This document shows, piece by piece, positions 33,925-42,345 of a DNA stretch of 42,345 nucleotides; position 1 is the first letter of the stretch, and every line of letters starts with the position of its first letter. Below the pieces are notes generated by a model that was not told the DNA's origin, did not search any database, and worked only from the letters and a program-made list of their open reading frames with translations. The position numbers and the translations under genes were made by a program. The stretch is from Sedimentisphaerales bacterium (GTDB taxonomy: Bacteria; Planctomycetota; Phycisphaerae; Sedimentisphaerales; Anaerohalosphaeraceae), in NCBI GenBank assembly GCA_016926155.1, contig JAFGPC010000156.1:1-42345 (forward strand). The letters run 5' to 3'.

Positions 33925-34092
33925 ATTCGCTCCTTTCAACACATTCTCATACGGAAACAGATTCTTTCTTTTCGAAGGCAAGAGATTACGAAATCCAACC
34001 CGGGATTACAAGCGATTTTTGCAAAAAAACATACGATCCCGCAATGGGTATTTATCGTCCTTCTTACGGATTTACCGGAAAAAAGGGGATTC

Positions 34093-36459
34093 CTATGGTT
34101 GCGCCGCTTCGGATGTGTTGGATTCCTGGGGAATCGCTCCTCCCAGGGCCACGGCCATGGCGCGTACCGAAGGATGCGTATCAAAGCGGACTGTCCAGTC
34201 CAATACCTTCTGGAAGGCCTTATCCTGAGAACGCTGCAGTACATACAGGGTCATCAAACGCACCGGCCATTCCTCCGATGATAAATTATTGGAAACGGCC
34301 GTTGTCAGCTCATACTCTAGCGGCACTGGAAGCATCGTCAGGGCAGCCAGAGCCTGAACGCGAACTTTCCAATTAGAATCCTTCAGCCCACGACGAACCG
34401 CATCCACCAAAACCGCTTTTTCGATATAGATATGTCGATATATTGGGCCCGATTTCTTCATGGTATATTGTTCTGCAAGCAATCCGGTAAACAGTTGTCC
34501 AGCCCGGACTTTTTGCCCCTCAAGGCCTTTGGCCAGGGCGTCCAGCCGTTGCAGGAGATAGCTCTGACTGATGTTTACTCCTTCCCGTTTGACCACCACT
34601 GTAGTCGGTTCAATACCCGGGATTCCGTTATAAACGTTTCCCGCCGCATCGAATACCGGATCCAGATAGGCTACAAATTCGATTTGCACCGACGCCTGAG
34701 GATGAGTCAACAACAGATCCCGCAAGGGTCCGGTGATCAAATCCAATCCGACGGAAGCATGTTGTCGGGGGCCGACTTCCGCGCCCGGCCGAATCGTCCT
34801 GTCGATCAATGCCGGAAACGCCGCTGTCACATCCCCTCGCACCAGAGCATCCACTCGGATATGCCCTTGAAAGACTCCCTCCGGAGCTATTACCAAGGGA
34901 CCATCGTTCAATTGATTGACTACTGTAAACTGGGCATCGAGAGAACGACCAAACGAAAACTCCAGTCCACTGACGTTAAATTTGGCTGCTAGTAATTGCG
35001 ATGTCGTTCGAAACTGTGGAACTACCCTACTGCCAAACTGTTCATTCAAAGCCTGAAGAACCGGCTCCGGAGACAACGTCGAAACATATTCCGAATCATT
35101 CGCAAGTAATACCTTTCTGGCCCGATGAGCAACAAGTGACATGACATCCATTTCGATGGACTGTTTCCAACCCTTGATCGCTTCTTCTTTCTTCCCTTCA
35201 GCCAGCAGAATTGTGGCCTGCGTAAAGGCGGCAATCTGGTTGTTGTCCGTCAGATTCGCGATATATTCTTTGGCCAAATCCGGCTGGTTGTTCATGGTCA
35301 GTGCATGAGAGAAAACCGCTTTCACCTGGGCATCGTCCGGATCAGCGGCAAAGGCCTTATTGGCCCAAGCCAGTGCTTTTTCGGGATTGGCATCCACGAA
35401 ACTATAAAACCAGGCTAACTGCAAAGGTTTGACCTGACTGCTCTGCGCATCTCGAGCCAGCAGATTTTCGGCTTCCTGCCCTGCCGCAAGAAAACGCTGG
35501 TATTGTTCTTGATTACCCATTTCCAAAGCCGCGGCTGCTGCGATTCCTTCCAGAAGCAGGTCGAATTGTCCCTGCCGGCGAATTTTCAAGGCAATCTGAA
35601 TGCATTTGTCCTGCTGACGCGTGGTATTGTAGCAGGCCAAAGCCCAGGGTAGATACAACGAAGCCGGAAGGGGCTGATCCGGATACAGATATTCATACAG
35701 GTCCGCACAAAACGTATATGTTCCCACTGCGACACTGTACATCCCCAGCAATTCAGAATACTGCGCGAAGGAGACCGCCGTATCCAGCCGTAATGGATTG
35801 GCCTGGATCGCCAGCCGGAGATGTTTGGCGGCCACATCTTCCAGAATCATCCGACCGGATTGTCGTGCTAATTCATTGACTTTGGCAAAGACGGCCTGAT
35901 TGTAAGGATTGGCCTCATAGGCCATACTAAGATAAGCGGTAGCCGTTTCGTTATCCACCCGCTCGGCCGCCAGAAAACCCAAACGCATCTGCAGATCGCT
36001 TCGCAATAACGTATTTTTGTCCGAGGTTGCTTTTAGAAGTGCCCCCAGTACTTCTTCTCGACGCGTTCGATTGTCCGCCGTGCTTAATAGATAATCGACA
36101 GCTTCTCTGGCCACCTGCAAATCAATATTAGCATCAGCCGCATATTCGGCCAGTACCTGCATGACTATTTCGATATAATTTGGCTGAGTAGAACGAGAGC
36201 ACGCGCGCAGCAAGTCGGCGTACACATAATTAGGCCTGCGGTCTAGACGAGTGACGGCCTCAAGAAACCAGACTGCCTGCGCCAGTTGGTTCTCCGTGAC
36301 GTCGGGGGCGGTATAGATTTCGTGAGCCACCTTATGGAATGTCTCGGCGGTAAGCGGCGAGAAAAGTTCCTGATAAGGATCCTGAATCTGGGACCATGCC
36401 GAAAAAGACAAAATCCCAATAAGCACAGACAACGCAATATATGATCTGTTCCGGACCAT
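34093..36459 (-). CDS. Exported TPR/HEAT-repeat protein of unknown function
   Basis: From ATG 36459 the product is 788 residues and has a signal peptide (MVRNRSYIALSVLIGILSFSAWSQ). TPR-like helical repeats fill much of residues 40-460 (for example YLSMAYEANPYNQAVFAKVNELA and ALAWANKAFAADPDDAQVKAVF). A central beta-rich region lies at about 490-640. Two HEAT-like repeats near the C-terminus (KDSNWKVRVQALAALTMLP, SEEWPVRLMTLYVLQRS) precede the end. No catalytic motif is recognisable. It may be a scaffold in the cell envelope or periplasm. GGAG seven bases upstream supports the start. Confidence 0.75.
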   Translation of the reverse strand: MVRNRSYIALSVLIGILSFSAWSQIQDPYQELFSPLTAETFHKVAHEIYTAPDVTENQLAQAVWFLEAVTRLDRRPNYVYADLLRACSRSTQPNYIEIVMQVLAEYAADANIDLQVAREAVDYLLSTADNRTRREEVLGALLKATSDKNTLLRSDLQMRLGFLAAERVDNETATAYLSMAYEANPYNQAVFAKVNELARQSGRMILEDVAAKHLRLAIQANPLRLDTAVSFAQYSELLGMYSVAVGTYTFCADLYEYLYPDQPLPASLYLPWALACYNTTRQQDKCIQIALKIRRQGQFDLLLEGIAAAAALEMGNQEQYQRFLAAGQEAENLLARDAQSSQVKPLQLAWFYSFVDANPEKALAWANKAFAADPDDAQVKAVFSHALTMNNQPDLAKEYIANLTDNNQIAAFTQATILLAEGKKEEAIKGWKQSIEMDVMSLVAHRARKVLLANDSEYVSTLSPEPVLQALNEQFGSRVVPQFRTTSQLLAAKFNVSGLEFSFGRSLDAQFTVVNQLNDGPLVIAPEGVFQGHIRVDALVRGDVTAAFPALIDRTIRPGAEVGPRQHASVGLDLITGPLRDLLLTHPQASVQIEFVAYLDPVFDAAGNVYNGIPGIEPTTVVVKREGVNISQSYLLQRLDALAKGLEGQKVRAGQLFTGLLAEQYTMKKSGPIYRHIYIEKAVLVDAVRRGLKDSNWKVRVQALAALTMLPVPLEYELTTAVSNNLSSEEWPVRLMTLYVLQRSQDKAFQKVLDWTVRFDTHPSVRAMAVALGGAIPQESNTSEAAQP

Positions 36460-36680
36460 CAAATGTCTCCATTTGCTTGTTTTCTTTGCATCGACCGATC
36501 CAGATCGATACAAAGGCTTATAAGCTGTCAGAAAATCTCAGGTTATGCATATTGCGCAGGGAACCTTACCCTGATGTATCGTCCATAATTGACGATTAGA
36601 TTATACCGGTCCGCACCGATACAGTCAAATCATGTCGAACAAGAAGGACCATAATATTGAGTCCTAGATAAATGAGATGG

Positions 36681-38303
36681 TTATTTCTCTTCAGTCGGAG
36701 GAGTCTCCTTATGCCGATTTGAGCGATTTCCGATAATCAATTGCAACATGGGATTGGAAAAGGTCTTTGCCAATAGGGCATACACTATTCCGCATGTCGG
36801 CACAACGATTCCCAGTCGGGCCAGGTCATATCCAAACGACTGGGGCCAGTTTTTCACGATCCACAGGACAAGACAGCCCACACCTCCCATAATCACCGCC
36901 GCCACAAACGATTTGACCATAATACCAAGCAATCCCCGCATCCCTGCCGAGCCATATCTCTTTCGAAATCCCCAAAGCAGAATAGTCACCTGGAGGTAGG
37001 AACAGATCGCTGTCGAGGCGGCCAGTCCCGCCGTCCCCATCGGCCAGATCAGAGTCAGATTCAGGCACAGGTTCACAAGCACCGCAATGGCAGCCGTGAT
37101 CGCCGGGGAGCGGGAATCCTGGGTACTGTAATAAGCCCGGGTCACGATCTGCTGGGAGAAATAACCGCACAATCCCAACGCATAAAAACTCAATGTCCAG
37201 GCAACCGCCCGGGTGCTGGCCGGTGTGAACTGGCCGTGCTCAAACAGGATAGCGACTAATGGCCGATTGACGAGAATCAGCCCTACTATAGCCGGCAGCG
37301 CAATAAACACAGCCCCACCCAGGCCGCGAGCGGTCGTGGCCAAAAGGGCGTTAAAATCCTTCCGTGCGGCATTGGCGCTCATCACCGGAAAGATTGCCGT
37401 CGCCAGTGAGATTCCCAACACGCCCAATGGAAACTGGTACAATCGCTGGGAATAGTACAAATGGGAAACCGAGCCGCGGAGCAGAGGGTAATCAACCTGA
37501 TGCCCGAAAAAGACAAACGACAAACCCTTGTCCTCCGAACCGCTGAAGACCCAGGCGATCACATCGTCGGCCAGCGTATTGAGCTGAGTTGCCGTCAGGC
37601 CCAGAATCATCGGTCCCATCAGCCAGAGGATCTTACGAAAGGCCTGCGATTGCACCTGCCAGGCCGGACGGATGAGGACGCCATGCCTGCGCAAGGGAAT
37701 CATCTGCATGGCCATCTGGAGAATACCTGTACACAGGACGGCAAGGGCTACAAAATAGACCTGCTGCCGCGGCCCAATCCGCCCGCCCAGACTGGTTACG
37801 ATCAAGGCCCCAATGATCAGGACATTGAGCACAATCGGTGCTGCTGCGGGAGCGGCAAAATGCCGATGGACGTTCAGTATTCCCCCCAGGATCGCCACGG
37901 TACAGATCATCACCATATACGGCAGCATGACCGAGGTGAGATTAAGCACCATCTTCGTGTCATCGGGCGCTTCGACTAGCATGCGATAGAGCACGATACA
38001 CAGCCAGCCCAACAGAACGATCACACTAAGCAATAGAAAAATGACGGTGACCACAGTATTGGCCAGTTTCATGGCGGCCGGGCGGTCCTGCTCGAGCTGC
38101 TCGCTGTAGACCGGAATGAACGAGGCGGCCGCTGCCCCTTCGCCGAACATCCGACGGGCCAGGTTCGGAATGCGAAACGCGATCGTCCAGGCATCCATCA
38201 GCCCGCCTGCCCCGAAGTAATAGCCATAGGCCACATCCCGCAGCATACCGAGAATGCGGCTGGCCAGCGTCAGGGAAGCAATTTGTCGGAAACCTCGAAT
38301 CAT
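36681..38303 (-). CDS. murJ: Lipid II flippase MurJ (MviN family)
   Basis: From ATG 38303 the protein is about 540 residues with 13-14 membrane helices and the MviN/MurJ opening FRQIASLTLASRILGMLRDVAYGYYFG, then FRIPNLARRMFGEGAAAASFIPVYSE. The family moves lipid II across the inner membrane during peptidoglycan synthesis. An in-frame extension to 38411 would overlap comF and adds non-membrane residues with no support, so the internal start is preferred. It lies downstream of the comF gene with a 49-base gap. Confidence 0.93.
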   Translation of the reverse strand: MIRGFRQIASLTLASRILGMLRDVAYGYYFGAGGLMDAWTIAFRIPNLARRMFGEGAAAASFIPVYSEQLEQDRPAAMKLANTVVTVIFLLLSVIVLLGWLCIVLYRMLVEAPDDTKMVLNLTSVMLPYMVMICTVAILGGILNVHRHFAAPAAAPIVLNVLIIGALIVTSLGGRIGPRQQVYFVALAVLCTGILQMAMQMIPLRRHGVLIRPAWQVQSQAFRKILWLMGPMILGLTATQLNTLADDVIAWVFSGSEDKGLSFVFFGHQVDYPLLRGSVSHLYYSQRLYQFPLGVLGISLATAIFPVMSANAARKDFNALLATTARGLGGAVFIALPAIVGLILVNRPLVAILFEHGQFTPASTRAVAWTLSFYALGLCGYFSQQIVTRAYYSTQDSRSPAITAAIAVLVNLCLNLTLIWPMGTAGLAASTAICSYLQVTILLWGFRKRYGSAGMRGLLGIMVKSFVAAVIMGGVGCLVLWIVKNWPQSFGYDLARLGIVVPTCGIVYALLAKTFSNPMLQLIIGNRSNRHKETPPTEEK

Positions 38304-38352
38304 CGGAAGCTTATACCATCCATCAGGCTCGTCTGCAATATAAACTGCAGTC

Positions 38353-39129
38353 TCAGGCCAAATCCTGCATCGCCACGGCGGCGACCAGGGCATATACACG
38401 GGCAGCGCCAACCTCCTTCAGGGTACGCGCACACTCATTCAGTGTCGCGCCGCTGGTAGTGATATCATCGACCAGACAGACGGTTTTTCCCGAAAAATCA
38501 TGCCCGCGACGAACGGCAAAGGCCCCCTTGACGTTGCGTTTTCGCCCGGCCGGCGTCAGGTTCCACTGCCGCATGGTGTAACGAATGCGGACCAGGTCCG
38601 TACTGATCAGTGCTACGTGCGACTTGAGCCCCTTGCATAAAAGGTGGGACTGATTGAAACCCCGCATCAATCTCCTGCGCCAGTGCAAAGGAACAGGCAC
38701 AAAATAGTCAATCCGCCCGACAAACGAAGCCGTCTGCAGGACTGCATCCAGCAACGGACAGAGCTTTCGAGCCAGTTCGGGCCGGTCGCGAAATTTCATG
38801 GCCAGTACCAGATTCCGCAAGGTCGGTCCATACACTCCTGCCCGGGCAATCCCATCCACTTCCAGGTTGAGCCCCTGACACTGCCCGCAACGGCCCTCCA
38901 CCAGTCCATACCGGCTGGCATCACGTCCGCAGGTGGGGCAGTAATCGCCCACTGTGCTCTCCTGCAGGCCCTGCCAGCATTGACGGCACAGTCCCCCTTC
39001 ATTTTCCTCCACTGGCTCACCACAGCAATCGCACACTCCCGGCCAGAGCAGATAATGGACAGACTGCACCAGCTGCGCAGATGCCTTTCGAAATCGACGG
39101 TATAGATTGCCTCCATTCGTGGAAATCAT
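38353..39129 (-). CDS. comF: ComF-family amidophosphoribosyltransferase-like protein
   Basis: The product of about 258 residues has cysteine pairs typical of ComF zinc ribbons (CDCCGEP, CRQCW, CPTCGRD, CGQC) in the first third. The phosphoribosyltransferase binding loop VCLVDDITTSGATLNECA follows near residue 220. ComF acts in DNA uptake in naturally competent bacteria, though many homologues have unclear roles. The preferred ATG at 39129 follows an alternative in-frame TTG at 39153. It precedes murJ on the same strand and follows the three-gene surface operon. Confidence 0.92.
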   Translation of the reverse strand: MISTNGGNLYRRFRKASAQLVQSVHYLLWPGVCDCCGEPVEENEGGLCRQCWQGLQESTVGDYCPTCGRDASRYGLVEGRCGQCQGLNLEVDGIARAGVYGPTLRNLVLAMKFRDRPELARKLCPLLDAVLQTASFVGRIDYFVPVPLHWRRRLMRGFNQSHLLCKGLKSHVALISTDLVRIRYTMRQWNLTPAGRKRNVKGAFAVRRGHDFSGKTVCLVDDITTSGATLNECARTLKEVGAARVYALVAAVAMQDLA

Positions 39130-39177
39130 GCCGGTATTATACGAGGAAGACAATCCGGTTCAACCATCAATTATTCG

Positions 39178-40005
39178 TTATTTCAGGTCGAAGAGAGAAT
39201 TGTTAATCGGATCAAACCAGCCCAGGTTCATCGCCGTCGAGTCCACTCCGTAGATGTTTTCTGCGTCCAGATCCCCCATTTCACGCGGATCAATATGCCC
39301 GTCGGTCCAGCCGATATTGGCACGGCTGCTATGGCGAAAATGGATCGACGGCGACAGGAAAAAGTCCGTCAGCACATTGCCGTCAAAGACGGTAAACGGC
39401 GGCTCGGCAAAGGAGTATTCGACATACTGTCCATCCTGAAGGCTCAGGGCGCAGTCGGCAAACATCAACGTCTCGCCGGGGGAACGCACTTCCGTTGTGC
39501 GAGTCGTCATCGAATAACGGTGCTCATACGACAGGCTCACATCGGATCTCCATAAGGAGCTGCCCAGATACGCCATATTATAGCCGTATCCCCCGCAGCC
39601 CTGCTCGAAATTGGCCGCCCATTGCTGGCCTTGCACAAAAGCCACGAGCTGCGAACACTGTTTGACCTTGCCGTCGGCCAGGAATGTGGCCAGCGGACTC
39701 TGCAGCGGATCGAACGGCTGATCCAGATCCTGCCGCATTCCATGCCATCGTTGCAGGCCGCTGTTGTTCCACATATCAGCCGCAGCAGGAACAAAGAAAC
39801 CCTCACTCTCAGTCGCATAACCCAGATTGGCAAAGACCAATTGCCGCAGATTGGACCGGCAGATTACCGTGCGCACCTGGCTCCTGGCGGCCAGCAAAGA
39901 AGGCATAACCAGACTCATCAGGATTCCAATGACAACAAGCACTACCAGTAACTCGATCAGAGTAAAAGCTTGAACTGCTGTATACTTGGATTGTTTTATT
40001 CTCAT
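39178..40005 (-). CDS. Prepilin-like secreted protein (H-x9-DG family)
   Basis: The 275-residue protein has a type IV prepilin N-terminus (AFTLIELLVVLVVIGILMSLVMPSLLAA) cut before the Phe of FTLIE by a prepilin peptidase. The C-terminal H-x9-DG motif (HSSRANIGWTDGH) is typical of the large planctomycete pseudopilin family (DUF1559-like). The gene lies seven bases after the surface-protein gene and is likely part of its operon, so it could assemble into a short pseudopilus that carries or pushes surface factors. Start is ATG 40005 with GGAG upstream; a TTG at 40011 is less likely. Confidence 0.85.
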   Translation of the reverse strand: MRIKQSKYTAVQAFTLIELLVVLVVIGILMSLVMPSLLAARSQVRTVICRSNLRQLVFANLGYATESEGFFVPAAADMWNNSGLQRWHGMRQDLDQPFDPLQSPLATFLADGKVKQCSQLVAFVQGQQWAANFEQGCGGYGYNMAYLGSSLWRSDVSLSYEHRYSMTTRTTEVRSPGETLMFADCALSLQDGQYVEYSFAEPPFTVFDGNVLTDFFLSPSIHFRHSSRANIGWTDGHIDPREMGDLDAENIYGVDSTAMNLGWFDPINNSLFDLK

Positions 40006-40012
40006 ATCCAAT

Positions 40013-41128
40013 CTACTCCGCTCTCACCCTCCATTCTTCCTCACACAGCCATTCCTGACTGAACGCTATCAGATCCGCCGGAGTTACCCTCAAATCCTGA
40101 TCCGCCATATCGCATCGGCTCGAATACGCCGCTTGTCCAAACTGTGTGCGGTACGCCCCGGAGAGCAATGCAAAATCCTGGAAATCTACCGTTCCATCCA
40201 GATTGATGTCGGCGGCATATCGCTGCTCATGCAGCACGCCAACCGCTTCCAGATCAAATCCACCCGACCCGAACGTCAGCCATACATCATAAATTGGATG
40301 GTCGCTCGCATACGACTGCCGGTCGATTCCCAATGTCGGATCGACAAACAGCGGTGCTTCATCCCGCCAGTCACCGGTCCCGGGGATATCCACCAGTCGG
40401 ACATAACGAACACGACCCAGATCAACCAATCCCTGCAGCACCAGAGGATGGTCCAGCAGATCGGATAAATCGAACGGAGTGCCCATGCTCAGTTTATACG
40501 AATTCGGATGCTTCCCGGCCAGGTTGTGAACATCGCTGATTTGGATGGTTCCATATCGACCCACGGCAGATTCCGTCAGTGAAACCGAGGGAAAGCGTGC
40601 AAAATGTTCCCCGTCCGACGAAACTTCCACAAAAGCCAGTTCAGCAAACATCTGACCGGTTATGGAACCGCTGGGGAAAGTATTCAAGGAGACGAACGCA
40701 TTTTCAAAAACGGCAAAATCATAACCGCGTGAATTACGAATGACTCCATTCGGATCGTCCGGGACATTGGGATCGCCAAAGATCAATGTAATCGTTCCCG
40801 GCGGTTTACCGATGGCGATTTCCTCTGCATCCAGGTCACCGAGACTTACGATATCGTAATTATTTCCTGTAACGGATCCCAGGGCTTTTTTCGGATCACC
40901 CCACTCCCCATTATCCACCAAGATATCATCAGATGGCATATAATCTTTCCACCCTGTCGCCCAGCCGCGAAAAATCGGATGCAGAACAAAATTGGGATCC
41001 TCCCCCGATTGAATCGATCCCCCTTCCGAAACCAGATAGGCGATTATGCCCGGATCAGTATAGGGGCCCGCCCAGACGCAGCAGGCCAATATGTGTCCCA
41101 ATGTGATGAGTATCAATAGCCTTCTCAT
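40013..41128 (-). CDS. Secreted surface protein with a C-terminal dockerin-like repeat
   Basis: The 371-residue protein has a signal peptide (MRRLLILITLGHILACCVWA). Its core reads DIVSLGDL, GTITLIFGDP, RGYDFAVFENAF and AELAFVEVSSDGEHFARFP, the pattern of a family labelled only as cell surface protein. As I recall, that label also occurs beside btuB in Bacteroidota B12-uptake loci; I could not check. The C-terminus (about 310-365) has a dockerin-like calcium loop DINLDGTVDFQDF and a second, degenerate loop. No membrane anchor is visible. It begins 16 bases after the PEP-CTERM gene stop, and the prepilin gene starts seven bases behind its own stop. Confidence 0.75.
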   Translation of the reverse strand: MRRLLILITLGHILACCVWAGPYTDPGIIAYLVSEGGSIQSGEDPNFVLHPIFRGWATGWKDYMPSDDILVDNGEWGDPKKALGSVTGNNYDIVSLGDLDAEEIAIGKPPGTITLIFGDPNVPDDPNGVIRNSRGYDFAVFENAFVSLNTFPSGSITGQMFAELAFVEVSSDGEHFARFPSVSLTESAVGRYGTIQISDVHNLAGKHPNSYKLSMGTPFDLSDLLDHPLVLQGLVDLGRVRYVRLVDIPGTGDWRDEAPLFVDPTLGIDRQSYASDHPIYDVWLTFGSGGFDLEAVGVLHEQRYAADINLDGTVDFQDFALLSGAYRTQFGQAAYSSRCDMADQDLRVTPADLIAFSQEWLCEEEWRVRAE

Positions 41129-41144
41129 GCTTCGTGGTCCATCC

Positions 41145-41906
41145 TTATCGAACTCTTTGTCGAAGGATAAGCCCGCCTACAGCCAACAACGCCAGTGTGG
41201 CCGGTTCGGGGATAATCGAGTCAAGTGCAAAATACGCCGGCGTATTCATACCCCACTGCCCAACGTCACTCGAAGTCAGGGTAAACTCCAGGCTCTGCAC
41301 TACGCCCAAATCGGATAAATCCACATATCTCCATGAATCAAGCAATTCGCTCTTGCCATCCCGAAAATCGGCCAGGGCTGTCTCGACGATTCCGACCACC
41401 TGACCGGCGGCATCCTTGCCGGTAATTGTCAATAGAAACCAATCCCCTTCCGAAAATGGATCGATACCAAACAACGCATCACCGTCTCGCATGGTATAAT
41501 ACGCGTAGTTATTATTCGTCACGGAGAATCCACTTACTAAGCTCGGTTCAGCAAATGTGATTACAGGTATCAGAGAAAATCCAACGAATCCAATGGCATA
41601 ATTCGATCCGCTCAGCGCGCTACCGGTAATCGCATTGTATTGTCCATCCGGACCGCTTATGCCGGCATCGGTCCTATTCGAACAGGCAAAACCTTCCCAT
41701 GAAGTCACACCACCACCCCAGTCCGTGAAACTGTTATTGAAATACCCCATCCCGCTGACAAATCCACCAGAGCCATCCTGCCCGTTCCAGTACGACTCCG
41801 GCCTCAGGGAAAGATCCTCAAAATCACTGAGCATGACCGGCTCAACTGTTCCGAACACAACCGACGTTGCCAAGAGAAATACGCTTGCTTTTGCCCACAC
41901 TCTCAT
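41145..41906 (-). CDS. DUF4465-like secreted protein with PEP-CTERM sorting signal
   Basis: From ATG 41906 the product has 253 residues: a signal peptide (AKASVFLLATSVVFG), a DUF4465-like beta-rich domain (FEDLSLRPESYWNGQDGSGG, FVSGMGYFNNSFTDWGGGVTSWEGFACSN, ISGPDGQYNAITGS), and a C-terminal PEP-CTERM tail (PEPATLALLAVGGLILRQRVR). The tail directs processing by an exosortase and surface display. Start is set by an AAGGAAGG ribosome site. It is the first gene of the three-gene operon behind the cobalamin riboswitch. Binding of cobamides or related tetrapyrroles at the cell surface is an inference from the riboswitch and from my memory of DUF4465 proteins in B12 loci. Confidence 0.8.
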   Translation of the reverse strand: MRVWAKASVFLLATSVVFGTVEPVMLSDFEDLSLRPESYWNGQDGSGGFVSGMGYFNNSFTDWGGGVTSWEGFACSNRTDAGISGPDGQYNAITGSALSGSNYAIGFVGFSLIPVITFAEPSLVSGFSVTNNNYAYYTMRDGDALFGIDPFSEGDWFLLTITGKDAAGQVVGIVETALADFRDGKSELLDSWRYVDLSDLGVVQSLEFTLTSSDVGQWGMNTPAYFALDSIIPEPATLALLAVGGLILRQRVR

Positions 41907-41949
41907 CACGATCACCTTCCTTTCAGAAATCACCTCATAACCTCATGGA

Positions 41950-42159
41950 CCACTGCAGCCCGAATCCGTCAATGCCGGCCGTCGTCGCTGTCGGCAGATC
42001 TGAGCAGCTCCGACGACCGACCCGCAAAAAGTACCGCAGCCCCGCCGGGCTGGAATGGAAATGGCACTACTGTGATTCCCGCAAGCGCACTATGATCCCG
42101 TCCGTCCGGCTCTGGCCGTTCCTTCGAGAAAGCCGGCGGCCTGCCGCCAACGCAGGCAT
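41950..42159. other. GC-rich leader segment between the terminator and the surface operon
   Basis: About 210 bases, clearly richer in G and C than the neighbouring genes, with several small inverted repeats. Two minus-strand frames read as protein-like stretches (one ends PFPFQPGGAAVLFAG..., another ends IDGFGLQWSMRL), but neither has a start with a ribosome site. It may be remains of a gene or structured leader RNA downstream of the riboswitch terminator. Confidence 0.3.
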
Positions 42160-42194
42160 AAAAAAACCGCCGCTTCCGCGAAGGAAACGGCGGT
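42160..42194 (-). terminator. Strong intrinsic terminator of the cobalamin riboswitch
   Basis: On the minus strand a 12-base stem (42194-42183 with 42177-42166, one G-U pair) encloses the loop TTCGC and is followed by at least six T (42165-42160). It lies about 115 bases downstream of the riboswitch aptamer end and before the first gene, as expected for a riboswitch that stops transcription when cobalamin is bound. Confidence 0.9.
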
Positions 42195-42216
42195 CAGAAA
42201 TATATGAGTAATCTCC

Positions 42217-42306
42217 TCATGAATTCTGATGTCGCATATCGGCCCATAAGCCAATACACTCCAAAGCCACGCCGGTATTCCAACTCGCGAGAACTACCGC
42301 ATGCAC
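42217..42306 (-). CDS. Possible 29-residue leader peptide between aptamer and terminator
   Basis: A GTG-initiated frame reads VHAVVLASWNTGVALECIGL and continues WADMRHQNS to a TGA. It fills the gap between the riboswitch aptamer end and the terminator. No good ribosome site is present in front of the GTG, and such a short frame can arise by chance. It is listed only because of its position in the leader. Confidence 0.15.
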   Translation of the reverse strand: MHAVVLASWNTGVALECIGLWADMRHQNS

Positions 42307-42310
42307 TCGA

Positions 42311-42345
42311 TCTCAGGCAGGTTTTCTGACTTGCATCCTGCCGAA
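42311..42345 (-). promoter_or_regulatory. 3' end of a cobalamin riboswitch aptamer (cut by the window edge)
   Basis: On the minus strand the sequence GCAAGTCAGAAAACCTGCC (within 42334-42311 region) matches the highly conserved 3' segment of cobalamin (B12) riboswitches, followed by TGAGA. The rest of the aptamer, including the B12 box, lies beyond 42345. A terminator 115 bases downstream on the same strand completes the expected arrangement. It would lower expression of the downstream surface operon when cobalamin is plentiful. Confidence 0.82.

Overview
The window most likely comes from a planctomycete of the Phycisphaerae / Sedimentisphaerales type; this is inferred from gene content and not tested by phylogeny. 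Pointers are a PEP-CTERM protein, a prepilin-like protein with a C-terminal H-x9-DG motif, a secreted protein ending in a dockerin-like repeat, Tat-type Gfo/Idh and sulfatase enzymes, a large PD40/TPR protein with one CxxCH motif, and a tiny histone-H1 (Hc1)-like protein. No transposase, integrase, phage gene or CRISPR array is visible, so most of it reads as chromosomal backbone.

Left part (1-5.6 kb): the tail of a + strand gene with its terminator; then, on the minus strand, a SpoIIE-type phosphatase, and a PD40/TPR protein followed by a GH43-like secreted protein. 5.7-14.1 kb (+ strand): an azoreductase-like flavoprotein and a heavy-metal RND efflux cluster made of a TolC-like channel, a frame-broken small membrane protein, a CusB-like adaptor with two heavy-metal-binding domains and a YHS domain, a lipoprotein with two YHS domains, and a CusA-like pump. 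These should together move a soft metal such as Cu or Ag from the periplasm out of the cell.

14.1-23.2 kb (minus strand): Gfo/Idh oxidoreductase, sulfatase, GH36-like lipoprotein, QueE and a GlcD/GlpC-type oxidoreductase. The first three look like a polysaccharide-use module. 23.2-30.2 kb: a decayed FG-GAP remnant, a family-4 uracil-DNA glycosylase, an unusual KaiC-like/PEP-synthase-like fusion, glutamate dehydrogenase with its own terminator, and a divergent LysR regulator overlapping a HAD phosphatase gene. 30.2-33.7 kb (+): a LolA-like exported protein, flavodoxin, Hc1-like protein with a near-consensus promoter, FabZ-like dehydratase and a shortened UvrC-like protein. 33.7-39.1 kb (minus): tRNA-Glu directly behind a 2[4Fe-4S] ferredoxin, a TPR/HEAT secreted protein, MurJ and ComF.

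Right end (39.2-42.3 kb, minus): a tight three-gene operon of a DUF4465-like PEP-CTERM protein, a dockerin-bearing surface protein and a prepilin-like protein. It is preceded by the 3' end of a cobalamin riboswitch and a strong intrinsic terminator. This is the most interesting system in the window: a candidate B12-repressed surface apparatus for cobamide capture in a planctomycete.
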